A DNA stretch of 64,000 nucleotides from Chrysogorgia sp. JL179-B06 (GCA_035772405.1 JAYKKM010000201.1:275001-339000); one strand, 5' to 3'; counted from the first letter of the stretch, positions 1 through 10,455 are shown. The notes: generated from the sequence alone by a model not told the origin. Program-made: numbers and translations.

Positions 1-2351
1 TAATGGTTGACATGCCCTTTGCCTGCTTAATGCATTGTCGCAATAGTGAGCTGACACACGTTCAATCCCTAACATTTCCCCTAATACAGCGAGACTGCAT
101 CAACCTACCCAATCATAAAATACTGTACAATCCGGCTTATAAGACCCCTAGTTATTGGCCCCCTGTTTGTTAACAGAAAATACCTTCTGATTTAATATAA
201 GGTATATAATTAAGCCCACACAGATATAAGCCCAGCATTGCTTTACATTAGCACCTCAATTAGCAAAAATAACAAAAAATTAGAGAATAAAAGTAAATAA
301 TAAGATAAAAAGTTACGGCAACAGTATCACATTACTGACAAATCATTTTGAGGCTGCTTACATAACGTGTGTAGCATGTTTTGCTATATAACACAGGGCA
401 TCATTTTTGACATTATAAACTCTAGTTAATATTTGTTACTCAGTACTTACATTTTCCTTAATTGACTATTGAAGCAAAAACTTGAGTAAAAAAGTTGTTA
501 TGCATTTTGAAACATTTTAGTTCGAGTGACCGCACATATTATATTAATTTTACATTTGATTGTTTGTAAGAAATGTAATAAAATCTACTATAATGTCCTT
601 CAGGAAGCACTTCAACAATCAATCTTAAATATATATGCGACCGGCATTGCATGTGCAGTTCTACTCCAAGGACAAAAGTGTTTACACAGAAACACTAAGT
701 GGAGGCCAGGCCTAACATGTGTAGGTCTATAAACCTGTACAATGCATGTTTACAATGAAACACTACTAAATGTACAAATGCCCATACAACAATTAAAAGC
801 ACAACATTTATGCATGTATTAGAGTAAATTATATCACCACATAAACATAATCAGGATGATCAAGGTGCATTTCACCTGCTTGGTGGCTGAGCTGACACAT
901 TCATATCTAGTTCATTGAGCTCAAAAACTGTGTCATTATAACTCAATATTAAAAGCATAAGCTATAACGTGTTCCTCGCGTAAATTTTGTTGTTTCGACG
1001 TATTTTAAGTGCTTCAAATCACAAAAGTAACTCAAAGAACACCTGGATACAACACTAATCAAGGTACTAACACAACAGAATATTTTAACTGCAACGTTGA
1101 GTACATTTTCATCACTAAAATCGCTACAAAGTCTTCCTAGCAACGCACATAACAACGCATATAATAACAGTTAAATCTGCATTTTTCATGGCTTTATTGT
1201 TAATTTAATGGTGTTATTTTATAAAAGAAATAAAAAACCTTTTCTTGTGTGATTATCGAGTTATAATGGCACTCGAGAAGTGAGCAAAACACTCGGCTAC
1301 CGACCGTTGTTGTTCAGGACTGTTAAAAACAGAGTTTTGCCAGCAAAAGCATAACGACAGAGAAAGCATAAGCATAACAATGGCAGAGAAAGCTTGTGTA
1401 TATACTACCAATTAAAATATCCAGACCTATAGGCTATTATTTAACTCACTTACCTGGCAGCTTATCTGTAGTCACATCACCAAACTTGTCGCCATTGTTC
1501 ACGGTCTTTTGACGTAATAGTATCGCTGTGTTTGTTTTTTCTTAGCAAGACGTATTTCGCGTTGTTTGCTGGTGTTTTCACTATGTTTTTGACCTTACTT
1601 TCTGCCCCGTAAACAGGCCAAGTTGGTTCATGGATATATATATATTCCGCTCGCCCGGTGGCCGTTGACCATATATATATAATATATATATATATATATA
1701 AATAAAATAATCGGATCCGAGATTAGGAACGGCTTGGATCTCGCGTGATAAGGGACTAAACGCCGGTCGATATTAGCACCCTCGCCCTCAGGCCTTCGGC
1801 CGGCGCTTCGCGCCGGGCGAGGGGACAAATGCTAAATAGCTGAGGTAACATTATTTGCGATTACAGTTGATGTACAATATGCGTGAAGCAAAAATAAGAT
1901 TATACGTTTTAAGATAGAGCATATATTACTGAGCTCTATCCCGTCTTTTTCTCTAATATCCCCTAGAGCATATCATTCACTATTTGACAACATTTTGTAT
2001 ATAACTTACCAACATGGGTTTAGACGTCAACTTTACAATGAAACCTTACATTTAATGCTGAAAAGCTAACGTTGCCGTTGCTAACTCAAACGGTTTGTGT
2101 ATATAAGGAAAATAACATGCGAACGATGTTGGAGCACAGCTTTAACCTATGTAACAACGACGTATTTGATATTTGATATTCTAAATTCCTATAGTAAGCA
2201 TTTTCTCTTATTTTTTCTATTCTAGATCGATTAAAAACAACAAAATATCTGCTATTTCTGAGAACACGTTCAAGTTTACACCAGATCTTCAACATTTGTA
2301 AGTATCCTATTTTATTCAGTTGTTGTATATCTGGTTAAAATAAACAACTAG
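1..2351. other. Flanking DNA left of Polinton-1, no gene recognised
   Basis: AT-rich DNA. The short open frames here have no recognisable domain, are not supported by splice sites, and look random. It contains (TA)n tracts around 1633-1700 and a GC-rich palindrome at 1779-1823. The sequence ends in the 6-bp duplication CGTATA that borders the large element. Confidence 0.6.
1779..1823. repeat. GC-rich palindrome
   Basis: Outer arms CCCTCGCCC (1779-1787) and GGGCGAGGG (1815-1823) enclose smaller GGCC/GGCGC hairpins. This is an isolated GC-rich cruciform in AT-rich surroundings, probably part of a small foldback repeat. Confidence 0.55.
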
Positions 2352-2357
2352 CGTATA
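2352..2357. repeat. Target site duplication of Polinton-1, left copy (CGTATA)
   Basis: CGTATA occurs directly outside the left terminal repeat and again directly outside the right one (45590-45595). Six base pairs is the duplication length known for Polinton/Maverick integration. Confidence 0.88.
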
Positions 2358-2702
2358 GGTAGTATAGAACATGGGGGTATAGCCTATAGGCGCAGTTTTC
2401 CAAAAGTCAGATATATTTTTCGGAATCTGGCGATTTTACCAAAAGTCAGATCCATTTTTCGGAATCTGGCGATTTTCCAAAAGTCAGATCCATTTTTAGG
2501 AATCTATATATTTAGGAAAGTCAGATCCATTAGGAATGTACACGATTGGGAAAAGTGCGTTGGTACCCCCATGTTGTTTGCTGCCATGGCTTAGCCGTGT
2601 GTATGGTTTTTAGGTCCCATATGTTGGTTAAATTTGTGGAAACCATATATTAGGTTTTTGTGACTGCCATGGTTCAGCCGTGTGGGACCTGTTGGTTGGT
2701 AT
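2358..2702. repeat. Left terminal inverted repeat of Polinton-1
   Basis: Begins GGTAGTATAGAAC and is matched in inverse orientation by the right end, which begins AGTAGTATAGAAC. The outer part holds tandem ~36-bp subrepeats (CCAAAAGTCAGATCCATT type): about 2.5 units here against 3.5 in the right copy. The inner limit near 2702 is approximate. Confidence 0.9.
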
Positions 2703-2856
2703 TACATTTGAGAATTGTTTAAATTGGTTAAATTTGAAAATTGTTTAAATAGGTTAAATTATAAATTTCTCTTTTGTTGATTCGATTTTTGTGATATATT
2801 GTTTTGATTTCTTTTTTTTGTTGATTCAATTTTGTGGTATATTGTTTGGTATCTCT

Positions 2857-5800
2857 TTAGTTTATTTTGTAGTGTATATAGGCATGGCTAGATATTCCGT
2901 CATCTAAAATGTATCTTTTGTCGTCGAAACAACTTAGTGATATTTTGTTAATCTCATAACTTCCTAATTGGTGGTCTTTGCTTCTTATGGTTTTCATTGT
3001 GTGAGATATTTGTTTACTATTTACTAGGTCATCCTTATAGTTATCATGTCTTATGTTCTTTCTAATGGTACTCTTCTTGATACCTTTAGCGGTCTTTCCG
3101 CCTTTCCCATCTTCTTTTGTATAGCTGTACATCTTAGATTTTAGACCTACAAACTCGACGATGGGGACTCCTGACGTTTCATCATTCATTTTACCAATAA
3201 CCTTTTTGTTAGTTGGGTCAAAGTAGGGTGATGACTTGTCGCATCCTGCACTAAAGTCAAACAAGACTTTGTCGGCGTAGATGTCTTTGTATATATCCTC
3301 CGTCTCAATCTCATATGTTAGACTGTCTGTGTCAGTGAATAGTAGTTTGGCTTTGTCGTCGTAGTTCTTTTTGACGTAGTTATATAGTGAAAGTCGTACA
3401 TTAGTACTTTTTAAAGGTCGATAATACACATACCCACATATGCTGGCCTATTTAGGGTTAGTGTTTCTTTGTACAGCTACTAAGTTATCGTTAAATATTT
3501 TGCTACTAACGTAGGTGGGTTTCGAGTCGAGTTTCTTCAGTTTGTCCTCACTTGTTACTTGCTCGACATTAACGCGTTTTCGTAGGTTCTCCATGGTCTT
3601 TCCAAACACACTATTGTTCATTAAATTGAAGAAGTATTTTTCGAAGTCATTATTAGCTTGAGTTCGTTTGTCCGTATTGAAGTCTATGTATTGTCTTAAC
3701 CATGGCGACTGGTTGAATTGTAGTATTCTATGTACTCTTTTGACTTTTATTCCTAGTTTCTAATATAGTTGTAGATTTCTATAGTGTACGACATATTTCT
3801 CTTTGTCGTTTAGATTAGGTACTAACTTCTTAACTTCTCCTATGGATATGTTAAATTTCTTTTGTATCTTCTTACAATAGTTTGATAACATATTGTCATG
3901 CACCTTCTCTGGAGCTAGGGGATAGTCGCTGTGGAGGTCGTGCAGCTCTTTAGGGTATATGCACTCTCACCTTCTCTGGAGCTAGGGGATAGTCGTTGTG
4001 GAGGTGGTGCAGCTCTTTAGGGTATTCCAGATCGACCTCTAGTATCAGTCCTTTTTTAGAGTCGTCTTTATACTTGGATAGGTGTGTTACTGATCCATTC
4101 GAATCCACCAGTAGGTAGGTATTGACTCATCGCCCAACCGTATAAATTGTTAGCGTCTAAGTATGTGATATACTTTGAAGGTTTCTTATCGTCGTAGTTC
4201 TTCATATATTTGTTGTTGGCTTTACCATATCTATTCGCTATATATGACACACCTCCACGCATCCCTTTCTCGATAAACTGAAACATATCTATATCAGTCA
4301 TCAACTCTAGTTTTATGTTCGTCATCTTTAGTGCGGCGTTCCATGATAGTCCATGTGATGTGAAGCAGTGACATGGATCCAATTGGTAGTAACATTTACA
4401 GATTTGTCTAAAGTTTTCGAATACGTCGGATAATAGTAATACGTCATACTTTAGCTATAGGTCGTGATAGTCACCCATACTCTTCATGTCGAAAGTATTC
4501 TATACGTTTTGTGCATGTTCGTAGTCTTCCTCTGATATGTTCTCGTCGTTTAGAATACTATAGAACTTAGTCTTTGATGGTAGACTTTCGTTATTGAACT
4601 TATCGAAACTACCCATATAATCGTATGGGTATACACCCTTTCTCGACACTAGTTTTAGCTCTTTATCTTGGAATACTTCCGCGGAAGTATACTTGAAACA
4701 GTCTTTTGGTAGGTTGGTAACTAGGCTGTCTAAACTAGAGCTCATGAATTGGAAACTATCTAGAAATACTAAATGTTTACCTAACATAAAAGCCATGTAC
4801 TTCTCCATATTTTTGGGTATAATATAACGTTGATGTTCTGTCCAAGCTTCCCTATCTCTTGCATTATGAAGTGACTATCATAACCTCTCAGATTGTGGAA
4901 TATGACGGGTATCTTATCAGTCAGTCTGTAGTTCCTGTTGCATAGCTGATGTGCCGAACCTCTGTATTTGCCAGTGACATGACAATGGTCTCTAACTCTT
5001 ATGTCTCCACTTACGTACTTCTTCTCACAGATGTGACATCTAGTAGCCTTCTTAAAGTTAACCTTGTCAGCGGAAGTCATAATCATGTCCTTGTTGAAGT
5101 GTTCCTTCTTTATCTTTTTGCAGTACTTGACTTCTTGCAGCATTTTCTTCATAAATTTTCTAACTGCGTTCTTACCGCGGAACACCTCTACAGGCTTGCA
5201 GTACTCGTTGTCATAGCAGCAGACTATCTGGAACCCATATCCGCAGTCTGTGTGTTTCTGGTATGCGTTAGTGTACGATTTGTCTTTAGAGGGTGTTACC
5301 GTATCAATTATCTCCGTAATAGCCTCAAAATCAGCGTATACCTGTATTACGAATGGTACCTCTAGTTGTTTGTGAAAGTTTTTGTACTCTAGAATGTTGT
5401 CTCCTTTTTCTGGCATCTTAATTGATTGCTTTCCGTTAACCACTATACAATTCTCTTTGTGATTCTCTAATACGTCAACTGTACTGAAACATTGGAGACA
5501 GTACCTACAAAAGTTCTTGTGACACTTGTGTTTTGTTTTATTATACATTTACCTATTAAAGTCCTTAATGTATACGTAGTGTTGTTTCTCATCTTTTGTT
5601 ATTAGCAGTAGATCCATATGATCCTTGTTGCTCTCTTTGGACACGTAGATGGGGAATGGTTGTTTTTCCTCGTACCCAAATACGTTGATGTTTATATTAT
5701 TAAGTTTCTCTATTTTATTGTATTGTTTAACTGATACTGGGAAGTCGACTCCTTCATAGTCTACAGTCTTGATGTTTTTCTTATGCTTTGACACTCTCTG

Positions 5801-6571
5801 TGGGTCCTTGTCTACAGGATTCTTGTGTTGGATGTGGCACCACATAAAGCACTTGTCGTCGTTGTTCTTTATATTGATTAGACCCTTTCTATGATGACTA
5901 AGTTCTATTGGTAGTTCGATGTAGCTGGATCCTTTTAGAGGTTCGTATGCAACAACGTTTTTATAGTGGTCGTCTATATTGTCTATAGTCCACCAAGACC
6001 CTACTGATGGCCACACAGCTATACTATTTACTATCTCTTCGCTTGACTGTCTTGTGGTTTTATATATGCCGTTACTATTAATTACTATTTTAGTGACATT
6101 ATTGAAGAACGTGGTTTTAAACGTCGTTCTATCTCCATCTAATTGTTTCTCTACAGTCACTTTTAGTGTCTCGTTGTATTTTATACCTTTTAGTTGTTTT
6201 AGGTCTTTCCATAGAGTTAGATTCACAGCTACTCTAGTTTTGTTGAGTTGTGATAGTGGATCCTTATTGTCTCTCACTTCAACGTTGTATGATCTAGTGT
6301 GTCCTTTGAATGCTGTTTGCCTTTGTGTGATTGTAGGGAGCATGTTTCTCTCAATACGTGCTTGTCGCTCTACAACGAGCGACTTCAGATCCTCTAGTTT
6401 GTTCCTTCGTCTGATTCTCCGTCTGTTCCTTCGTCTGATCCTTCGTCTGTTCCTTTTGATAGAGTCAATAACTCTCTGTCTTGACGCTACTCTTAAAAGG
6501 TCTATCCACTTGTATCCTAACTGCTTAGCTTCGGCGAGGTATTTTTCTGATAACTCTCTCAAAAAGTACAT
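2857..6571 (-). pseudogene. Polinton protein-primed family B DNA polymerase, broken
   Basis: This would replicate the element. It is read on the minus strand from 6571 down to 2857, ending about 150 bp from the left TIR. The N-terminal part has an arginine-rich tandem stretch near residues 35-60. The next block has a zinc-binding Cys/His cluster, exonuclease motif I (YADFEAI, near 5330) and exonuclease motif II (HNLRGYDSHF, near 4900). The polymerase core shows motif A (DANNLYGWAM, near 4140), motif B (MNNSVFGKTMEN, near 3600) and motif C (FTDTDSL, near 3335). Breaks: an in-frame TAA at 5549-5551, a frameshift near 4800, in-frame stops at 4500 and about 4454, a 67-bp tandem duplication (about 3900-4033) that shifts frame, and further shifts before 3430. 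About 1,230 codons in total, which is normal for the family. Not functional as it stands. Confidence 0.9.
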
Positions 6572-6604
6572 GTTACTATATACTATAGGATATGTTTTAT
6601 TTCC

Positions 6605-6838
6605 TTAGGTCCTTTTAAAACGAGTCGTTTTACAATTTACCATACTAGTACAATGTAATCGCGCTTCCAAATTTCTCAAATGCTTTTTGGTCCTTAGGTG
6701 TTTGTATTTAGAGGTCACGTGGTATGACATATCGCATGTTCCACATACCCATTTGTGTGTGCTCATCCAGACTTTGGTTTGTGCTCTGGCGACTATTATA
6801 GCTTCTTCCTTTGTTTGGTAAATTCTTGGTCTTCCCAT
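6605..6838 (-). CDS. Small C2H2-type zinc-finger protein with AT-hook-like start
   Basis: 77 residues. The start has a GRPRIYQ stretch resembling an AT-hook core, and the centre has one zinc finger of the form C-x2-C-x12-H-x5-H (VCGTCDMSY...HLRTKKH). Such short DNA-binding proteins are common in Polintons and adintovirus-like elements; a role in transcription or DNA handling is inference. It lies head to tail with the polymerase gene, 33 bp upstream of its start. That gap carries an AATAAAACATA motif and a TATA-like stretch. Open frame is intact. Confidence 0.7.
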   Translation of the reverse strand: MGRPRIYQTKEEAIIVARAQTKVWMSTHKWVCGTCDMSYHVTSKYKHLRTKKHLRNLEARLHCTSMVNCKTTRFKRT

Positions 6839-6856
6839 TATATAATGCTATATGTT

Positions 6857-7454
6857 TTATTTCCTTCTAGTCCACTCGTTGTAGTACACGTCACCTTCGC
6901 ATTTGTCCCAACCTAGATTATTGTATACTACGTTTATATAGGTTACGTTCGAATCGTTCCTTGATCTTGCCAGGTTTGAGGTCATTAACCCTGACTCTTA
7001 ATTCTATACCTCTTCTAGAGCATATTCTTATGACATAGAAAATATATTTCGATATGTTCTTAGCAATCAACTTATTCTTTTTAAGAGACCCTACTATTTC
7101 TATAAAGTCGCTGACTACTATTGGTAGTCTTAACTAGTTACTACTATTGGTAGCCACACTAACTAGTCTTTTATTAGTCAGCATTCTCTCTAGCCATTTA
7201 CTATAACTATGAGCCGATTTCTTATACATCCAAATATTAGGTACGAAATTATTTACGCACCCGTATGTGGTCTCTCCACACTTGTTACAACTAAATACAC
7301 CGTCTTCGATTTGGGTTCTATGGTTGCTACACTCGTAACAGTATGTGGTGTTGTAACATTTGTTTGGTATTGGGTCTTTCTGTTTGTCGTAGTTTAGGAA
7401 CTCGTCTACTGTGAATCCGTCAAGGATCGCTGTCATTAGACGTTGCTCGTCCAT
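6857..7454 (-). pseudogene. VLTF3-like late transcription factor with zinc ribbon, broken
   Basis: The first 106 residues (7134-7454) contain a four-cysteine zinc ribbon (CYECSNH...CNKCGET). It is followed by WMYKKSAHSYSKWLERM, which fits the YKR-x2-HF-x2-WL signature that follows the ribbon in VLTF3-like proteins of large DNA viruses and related elements. The frame then stops within a small tandem duplication (ACTACTATTGGTAG, near 7115-7153). The remainder continues in other frames to a stop at 6857-6859 inside an AAATAAAACATA motif. A role in late gene transcription is inferred from the family. Two or more frameshifts make this copy nonfunctional. Confidence 0.6.
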
Positions 7455-7543
7455 TTAAGTCACTATATACTCATGTTTTTAGGTCATTTTATAAATTAGG
7501 TACCCAATGGGTTTGTTCAGTCCGCGTGGTCTTTAGAAGACGT

Positions 7544-7905
7544 AATAGTTAGCTAACCCATTGTACTGTGTCGTCGCGACCTGTCTTGATTGGTCTAGAC
7601 TCTAGAGCGTCTGACAATAGTCGTTTCAACTCTTTAATCTCGTCTATCTGACTAATCAGGTTCCCGCAGTGTATCAGTAATTCTTCGTTGTGTATCTTCT
7701 GACTCTCGCAAAGTATCTCCAATGCTTTATTGTGTATTATTCTCCCAATACATTATGTTTAAGCTTCTCGTCGGCTTCCATCGCTATCTCCTTCAAAGTT
7801 TTGGTGATAATTACTATAGTACTATATGTATAGTTACGTTTAGATCACTCTATATACCAAGTAGCCAATGGGTAACCCAACAGCTCCCACAAACATCATT
7901 TGGTA
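7544..7905 (-). pseudogene. Decayed tandem copy of the membrane/coiled-coil gene at 8002
   Basis: Read on the minus strand, this stretch aligns with 8002-8259: blocks around 7584-7660 and 7700-7790 match the coiled-coil coding part with many substitutions. No continuous frame remains. It points to an old tandem duplication followed by loss of one copy. Confidence 0.6.
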
Positions 7906-8001
7906 CTCTTTCATCTCGTCTGAGGGTCTTTTGTAGTCTGATAACTCAGGTTAATTATTTACTAAATGTCTTCCCATCATACTGTATCGTCAGTACTTGT
8001 C

Positions 8002-8259
8002 TTAGTTGGTCTGAGCGTGGTTCGTGTCGTTTATGTCTGCGTTAGCATCTGACAGCTGTTGTCTTAACTCCTGAATTTTGTCTCTCTGACGAATTTCATT
8101 CTCGTAGAACTTTTCGTTCGCTCTCGCAAGACTTTCTAATGCTTTGTTGTGTCTCTTTATCTCTGTCTCGTAGCCTGTAAGGTTTAGCTTACTGAATAGA
8201 AATCCAGCTCCTGCGAATGCTATAGCGTTGAACAACCCACCTGCTACCACACTAGCCAT
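8002..8259 (-). CDS. Small membrane protein with coiled coil
   Basis: 85 residues. The N-terminus (about residues 1-25) is hydrophobic and glycine/alanine-rich. The rest is charged with heptad-like spacing (LESLARANEKFYENEIRQR...IQELRQQL) and should form a coiled coil. Open from ATG to stop. A decayed paralogue lies just downstream. Function not recognised; membrane-anchored virion or assembly factors of this shape are known in Polinton-like viruses, so that is a guess. Confidence 0.6.
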   Translation of the reverse strand: MASVVAGGLFNAIAFAGAGFLFSKLNLTGYETEIKRHNKALESLARANEKFYENEIRQRDKIQELRQQLSDANADINDTNHAQTN

Positions 8260-8275
8260 TATGTATTACGTTAGA

Positions 8276-8509
8276 TTATTTTGAAAACGGGTCCACAGGT
8301 AGGTATTTCTTGCTCTGTGCCCACTTAACAAGTAGCGTTGAAGCTCCTAGAGCAGTCGCTAATTTAAGGGGCCCTTCACTGACTCAGGTGCCTAACGGTT
8401 CTTTCAACACTTTCTTTGATGCCATGGATACGGCTACAGCAGCAGCAGTCACGATGGCTGCATCGTATAGCTCGTTCATCAGTTCTTTCCTGTCTATTGA
8501 CGATGTCAT
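8276..8509 (-). pseudogene. Small hydrophobic protein with one in-frame stop
   Basis: An ATG at 8507-8509 opens a 77-codon frame ending at TAA 8276-8278, with a single TGA at 8384-8386. The first half is alanine/valine-rich (AAIVTAAAVAVSMASKK) and could be a membrane helix; the second half is also hydrophobic (LKLATALGASTLLVKWA). It sits between two other small membrane-protein genes on the same strand, with tight spacing and the same upstream motif (AATAAAACATA then TATA). Function unknown. Confidence 0.5.
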
Positions 8510-8529
8510 ATACTATACAATATGTTTTA

Positions 8530-8607
8530 TTAATCGAAGCTGTCAAGGTTGCGTGATGGTTCCTTTTTCATAATAACATTATTCAGCTCTTCGTTAACAG
8601 TCGTCAT
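8530..8607 (-). CDS. Micro-ORF between two small membrane-protein genes
   Basis: 25 residues (MTTVNEELNNVIMKKEPSRN...). Its ATG (8605-8607) directly abuts the stop codon of the upstream gene (8608-8610), and its own stop is part of a TTAATAAAACATA motif. Position and spacing suggest real coding; length makes it uncertain. Confidence 0.35.
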   Translation of the reverse strand: MTTVNEELNNVIMKKEPSRNLDSFD

Positions 8608-8844
8608 TTATTGATCTTGTCTAGTCGCGTAATACAGTGAGCCGGCAGCTATAATCACTCCTATAGTTCTTATCACGTATCCATAGTTAAAACTATCGTC
8701 CTCACTTATCACTCTCTCTCTCATCTTCCTCTCTTTTGCTGCTTTAAATATAGCGGCTAAACGTTTGCCTGCCTCTACTCTCTTGGGGTCTTTTGTCTTT
8801 GTCATTGACGTTATAATAGGTGCGCCCTCGTTACTGTCAGTCAT
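8608..8844 (-). CDS. Small tail-anchored membrane protein
   Basis: 78 residues. The N-terminal two thirds are charged and helical (RVEAGKRLAAIFKAAKERKM). A C-terminal hydrophobic segment (VIRTIGVIIAAGSLYYA, about residues 57-73) should cross a membrane. Open frame is intact. It heads a run of at least three short minus-strand genes for hydrophobic proteins. Function unknown. Confidence 0.6.
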   Translation of the reverse strand: MTDSNEGAPIITSMTKTKDPKRVEAGKRLAAIFKAAKERKMRERVISEDDSFNYGYVIRTIGVIIAAGSLYYATRQDQ

Positions 8845-9004
8845 CTATATTATACGTGATGTCTTGTTACAGATGACCTCACAGTTATCTCACAGTTACC
8901 TTACAGATCGTCTCACATATAGAGTATTCGATGAAAGTATCTTTGATGATTACTGATAGTGTGGTTTCACTCTTAAATCTCCTATTGCAGTATTCACACA
9001 GAAC

Positions 9005-9679
9005 TCAAGAGTCTCTCATGTATATCTCGATAAAGTTGATAATCTCATGTTGGTCTCTGGATAGTATTGTTTTATACCCTTGTGATCTTAGTCTCTTTAG
9101 TGCCTTTATATGGTTAGATCTAATAGTCCCATTACCTTTCGGCGTTTTGAATTCTATAGAAAACCCATTATATCTCTTGTGTAGTTGTGGGACAATCAAA
9201 TCTGGTTGCTCACCCACATACCCCTTGTTCCACCCATCTTTTCTTCTAGTTTTTGTGTCTTGGTATTCACCAAGTCCTGGAATGGTTATTATTGGATGGT
9301 ACTCTCTAATATATTTCGCAATGTCGTAGTGTAAATCTGTCTCACTCATGATTGATAGTTGGTTATATTGTGTATACTGACCTGTCTTTCTAATAGACGG
9401 CAACACCTCTGAGAACACCCATTTTCTAAAAGTCTCGGCTGACTCTAACTTGGATGACAATATTAGTCTATACAAACCACTCTCATTTACTTGCCAAACC
9501 ATACTTTTGACCAACACCCCGTTTTGGGACGTTGATACTTGGACCTTTATTTTCTCGTCGTCTGCTACATGGTCTGTTATAGCCTTACGTGGTCTTTTAT
9601 ATCCTAGAATTTTAGCAACTTCTTTTCCATAAAACCAAATATTGTCTCCATCTTTAATAGTTTGTGACAGACATGTCAT
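9005..9679 (-). CDS. BRO-N domain protein with PD-(D/E)XK-like nuclease tail
   Basis: The frame is open from 9829, but the first 50 codons cover inverted-repeat DNA, so the ATG at 9677-9679 is preferred (about 224 residues). The N-terminal half fits the BRO-N fold of baculovirus repeated ORF proteins: DNIWFYGKEVAKILGY, then RPRKAITDHV, then SGLYRLILSS and FRKWVFSEVLPSIRKTG. The C-terminal half has YVGEQPDLIV and, 13 residues on, FSIEFKTPKG. These give the D...E-x-K spacing of VRR-NUC or related nucleases. BRO-N proteins bind DNA; a combined DNA-binding nuclease is inference. Intact, unlike most neighbours. Confidence 0.72.
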   Translation of the reverse strand: MTCLSQTIKDGDNIWFYGKEVAKILGYKRPRKAITDHVADDEKIKVQVSTSQNGVLVKSMVWQVNESGLYRLILSSKLESAETFRKWVFSEVLPSIRKTGQYTQYNQLSIMSETDLHYDIAKYIREYHPIITIPGLGEYQDTKTRRKDGWNKGYVGEQPDLIVPQLHKRYNGFSIEFKTPKGNGTIRSNHIKALKRLRSQGYKTILSRDQHEIINFIEIYMRDS

Positions 9680-9814
9680 TGTTTCTGAATATTTTAGTGA
9701 GACTCTAAGCGCGAAATAATAGCTACACAAGAGCTGACCTCCTGTTATTACTAAAAAATAATTGTCAAACATAGAGGGAGTCCCAAAACGGGACCCCTTC
9801 CTAATAGCATAAAT

Positions 9815-9970
9815 ACGCGATCTGACCAACGCCCCAAAACGGGGCGTTGGTCAAAACGAGCTCCTAATTGTAATACTTCTGTGAGCACAAACACGCGATC
9901 TGACCAACGCCCCGTTTTGGGGCGTTGGTTAAAACGAGCTCCTAGATGGTAATACTTCTAGAATCTACTC
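9815..9970. repeat. Tandem 78-bp repeat carrying perfect hairpins
   Basis: Two units hold near-perfect palindromes at 9824-9852 and 9902-9930 (arms ACCAACGCCCC / GGGGCGTTGGT, loops AAAA or TTTT). A smaller one, GTCCCAAAACGGGAC, is at 9780-9794. The same core recurs at about 9517-9536 inside the neighbouring gene. It lies between minus-strand genes and could act as terminator, operator or replication site. Confidence 0.75.
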
Positions 9971-10281
9971 TTGGGACTTGTTGACTGACGAGAGCACCCC
10001 TGGTTCTTATGTATAGACTGTGTTTAGAGGGGGCCCGATTCCGACCCCCCTTGTGTCTCGTATGTTTTATTATACCTTTTCACCATTCCATTAATTGGTG
10101 GGCATAAGTCTGTCACAATATCGTCTTATACTTTAACATCTGAGAGAAATATTGACTCATTATAGGGAATACCTCTCAGATACGATCTTAGTTGTGTCAA
10201 TATCTTTGTGTAGCTCCATAAACTAGAAGCATGTTACAAATGGAAATATAAAAGGTTGAAAAAATTAAACTATCACTAAAC

Positions 10282-10455
10282 ATGGCTAGTGTAGGGTTAA
10301 CGACCATAGCGATTGTAGCTGGATTGGTAACCGCTAATCCTATAATCCTGGCTTGTATTAGTGGTCATGGTGTGATTATTCAAGGCTACTTGACTAAATC
10401 CAATCTGGCAAATATAGTGGAACATTGTAAGTTCGCACACACTAAGTACGCGTAG
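10282..10455 (+). CDS. Small hydrophobic Polinton protein (possibly truncated)
   Basis: 57 residues with a hydrophobic centre (IAIVAGLVTANPIILACISG) followed by a short basic tail (EHCKFAHTKYA). The layout resembles short conserved proteins seen in cnidarian Polintons, from memory of the family. Its 3' half overlaps a convergent minus-strand frame (10386-10532), so one of the two may be spurious. Function unknown. Confidence 0.45.
   Translation: MASVGLTTIAIVAGLVTANPIILACISGHGVIIQGYLTKSNLANIVEHCKFAHTKYA

Noticed and set aside
526..2295. Short ORFs of 66-69 aa in the left flank
   Set aside because: Low-complexity or random composition, no domains and no splice context.
4949..6608. Plus-strand open frames (138 and 209 aa) over the polymerase gene
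   Set aside because: They are antisense shadows of the minus-strand polymerase; the minus frame carries the conserved motifs.
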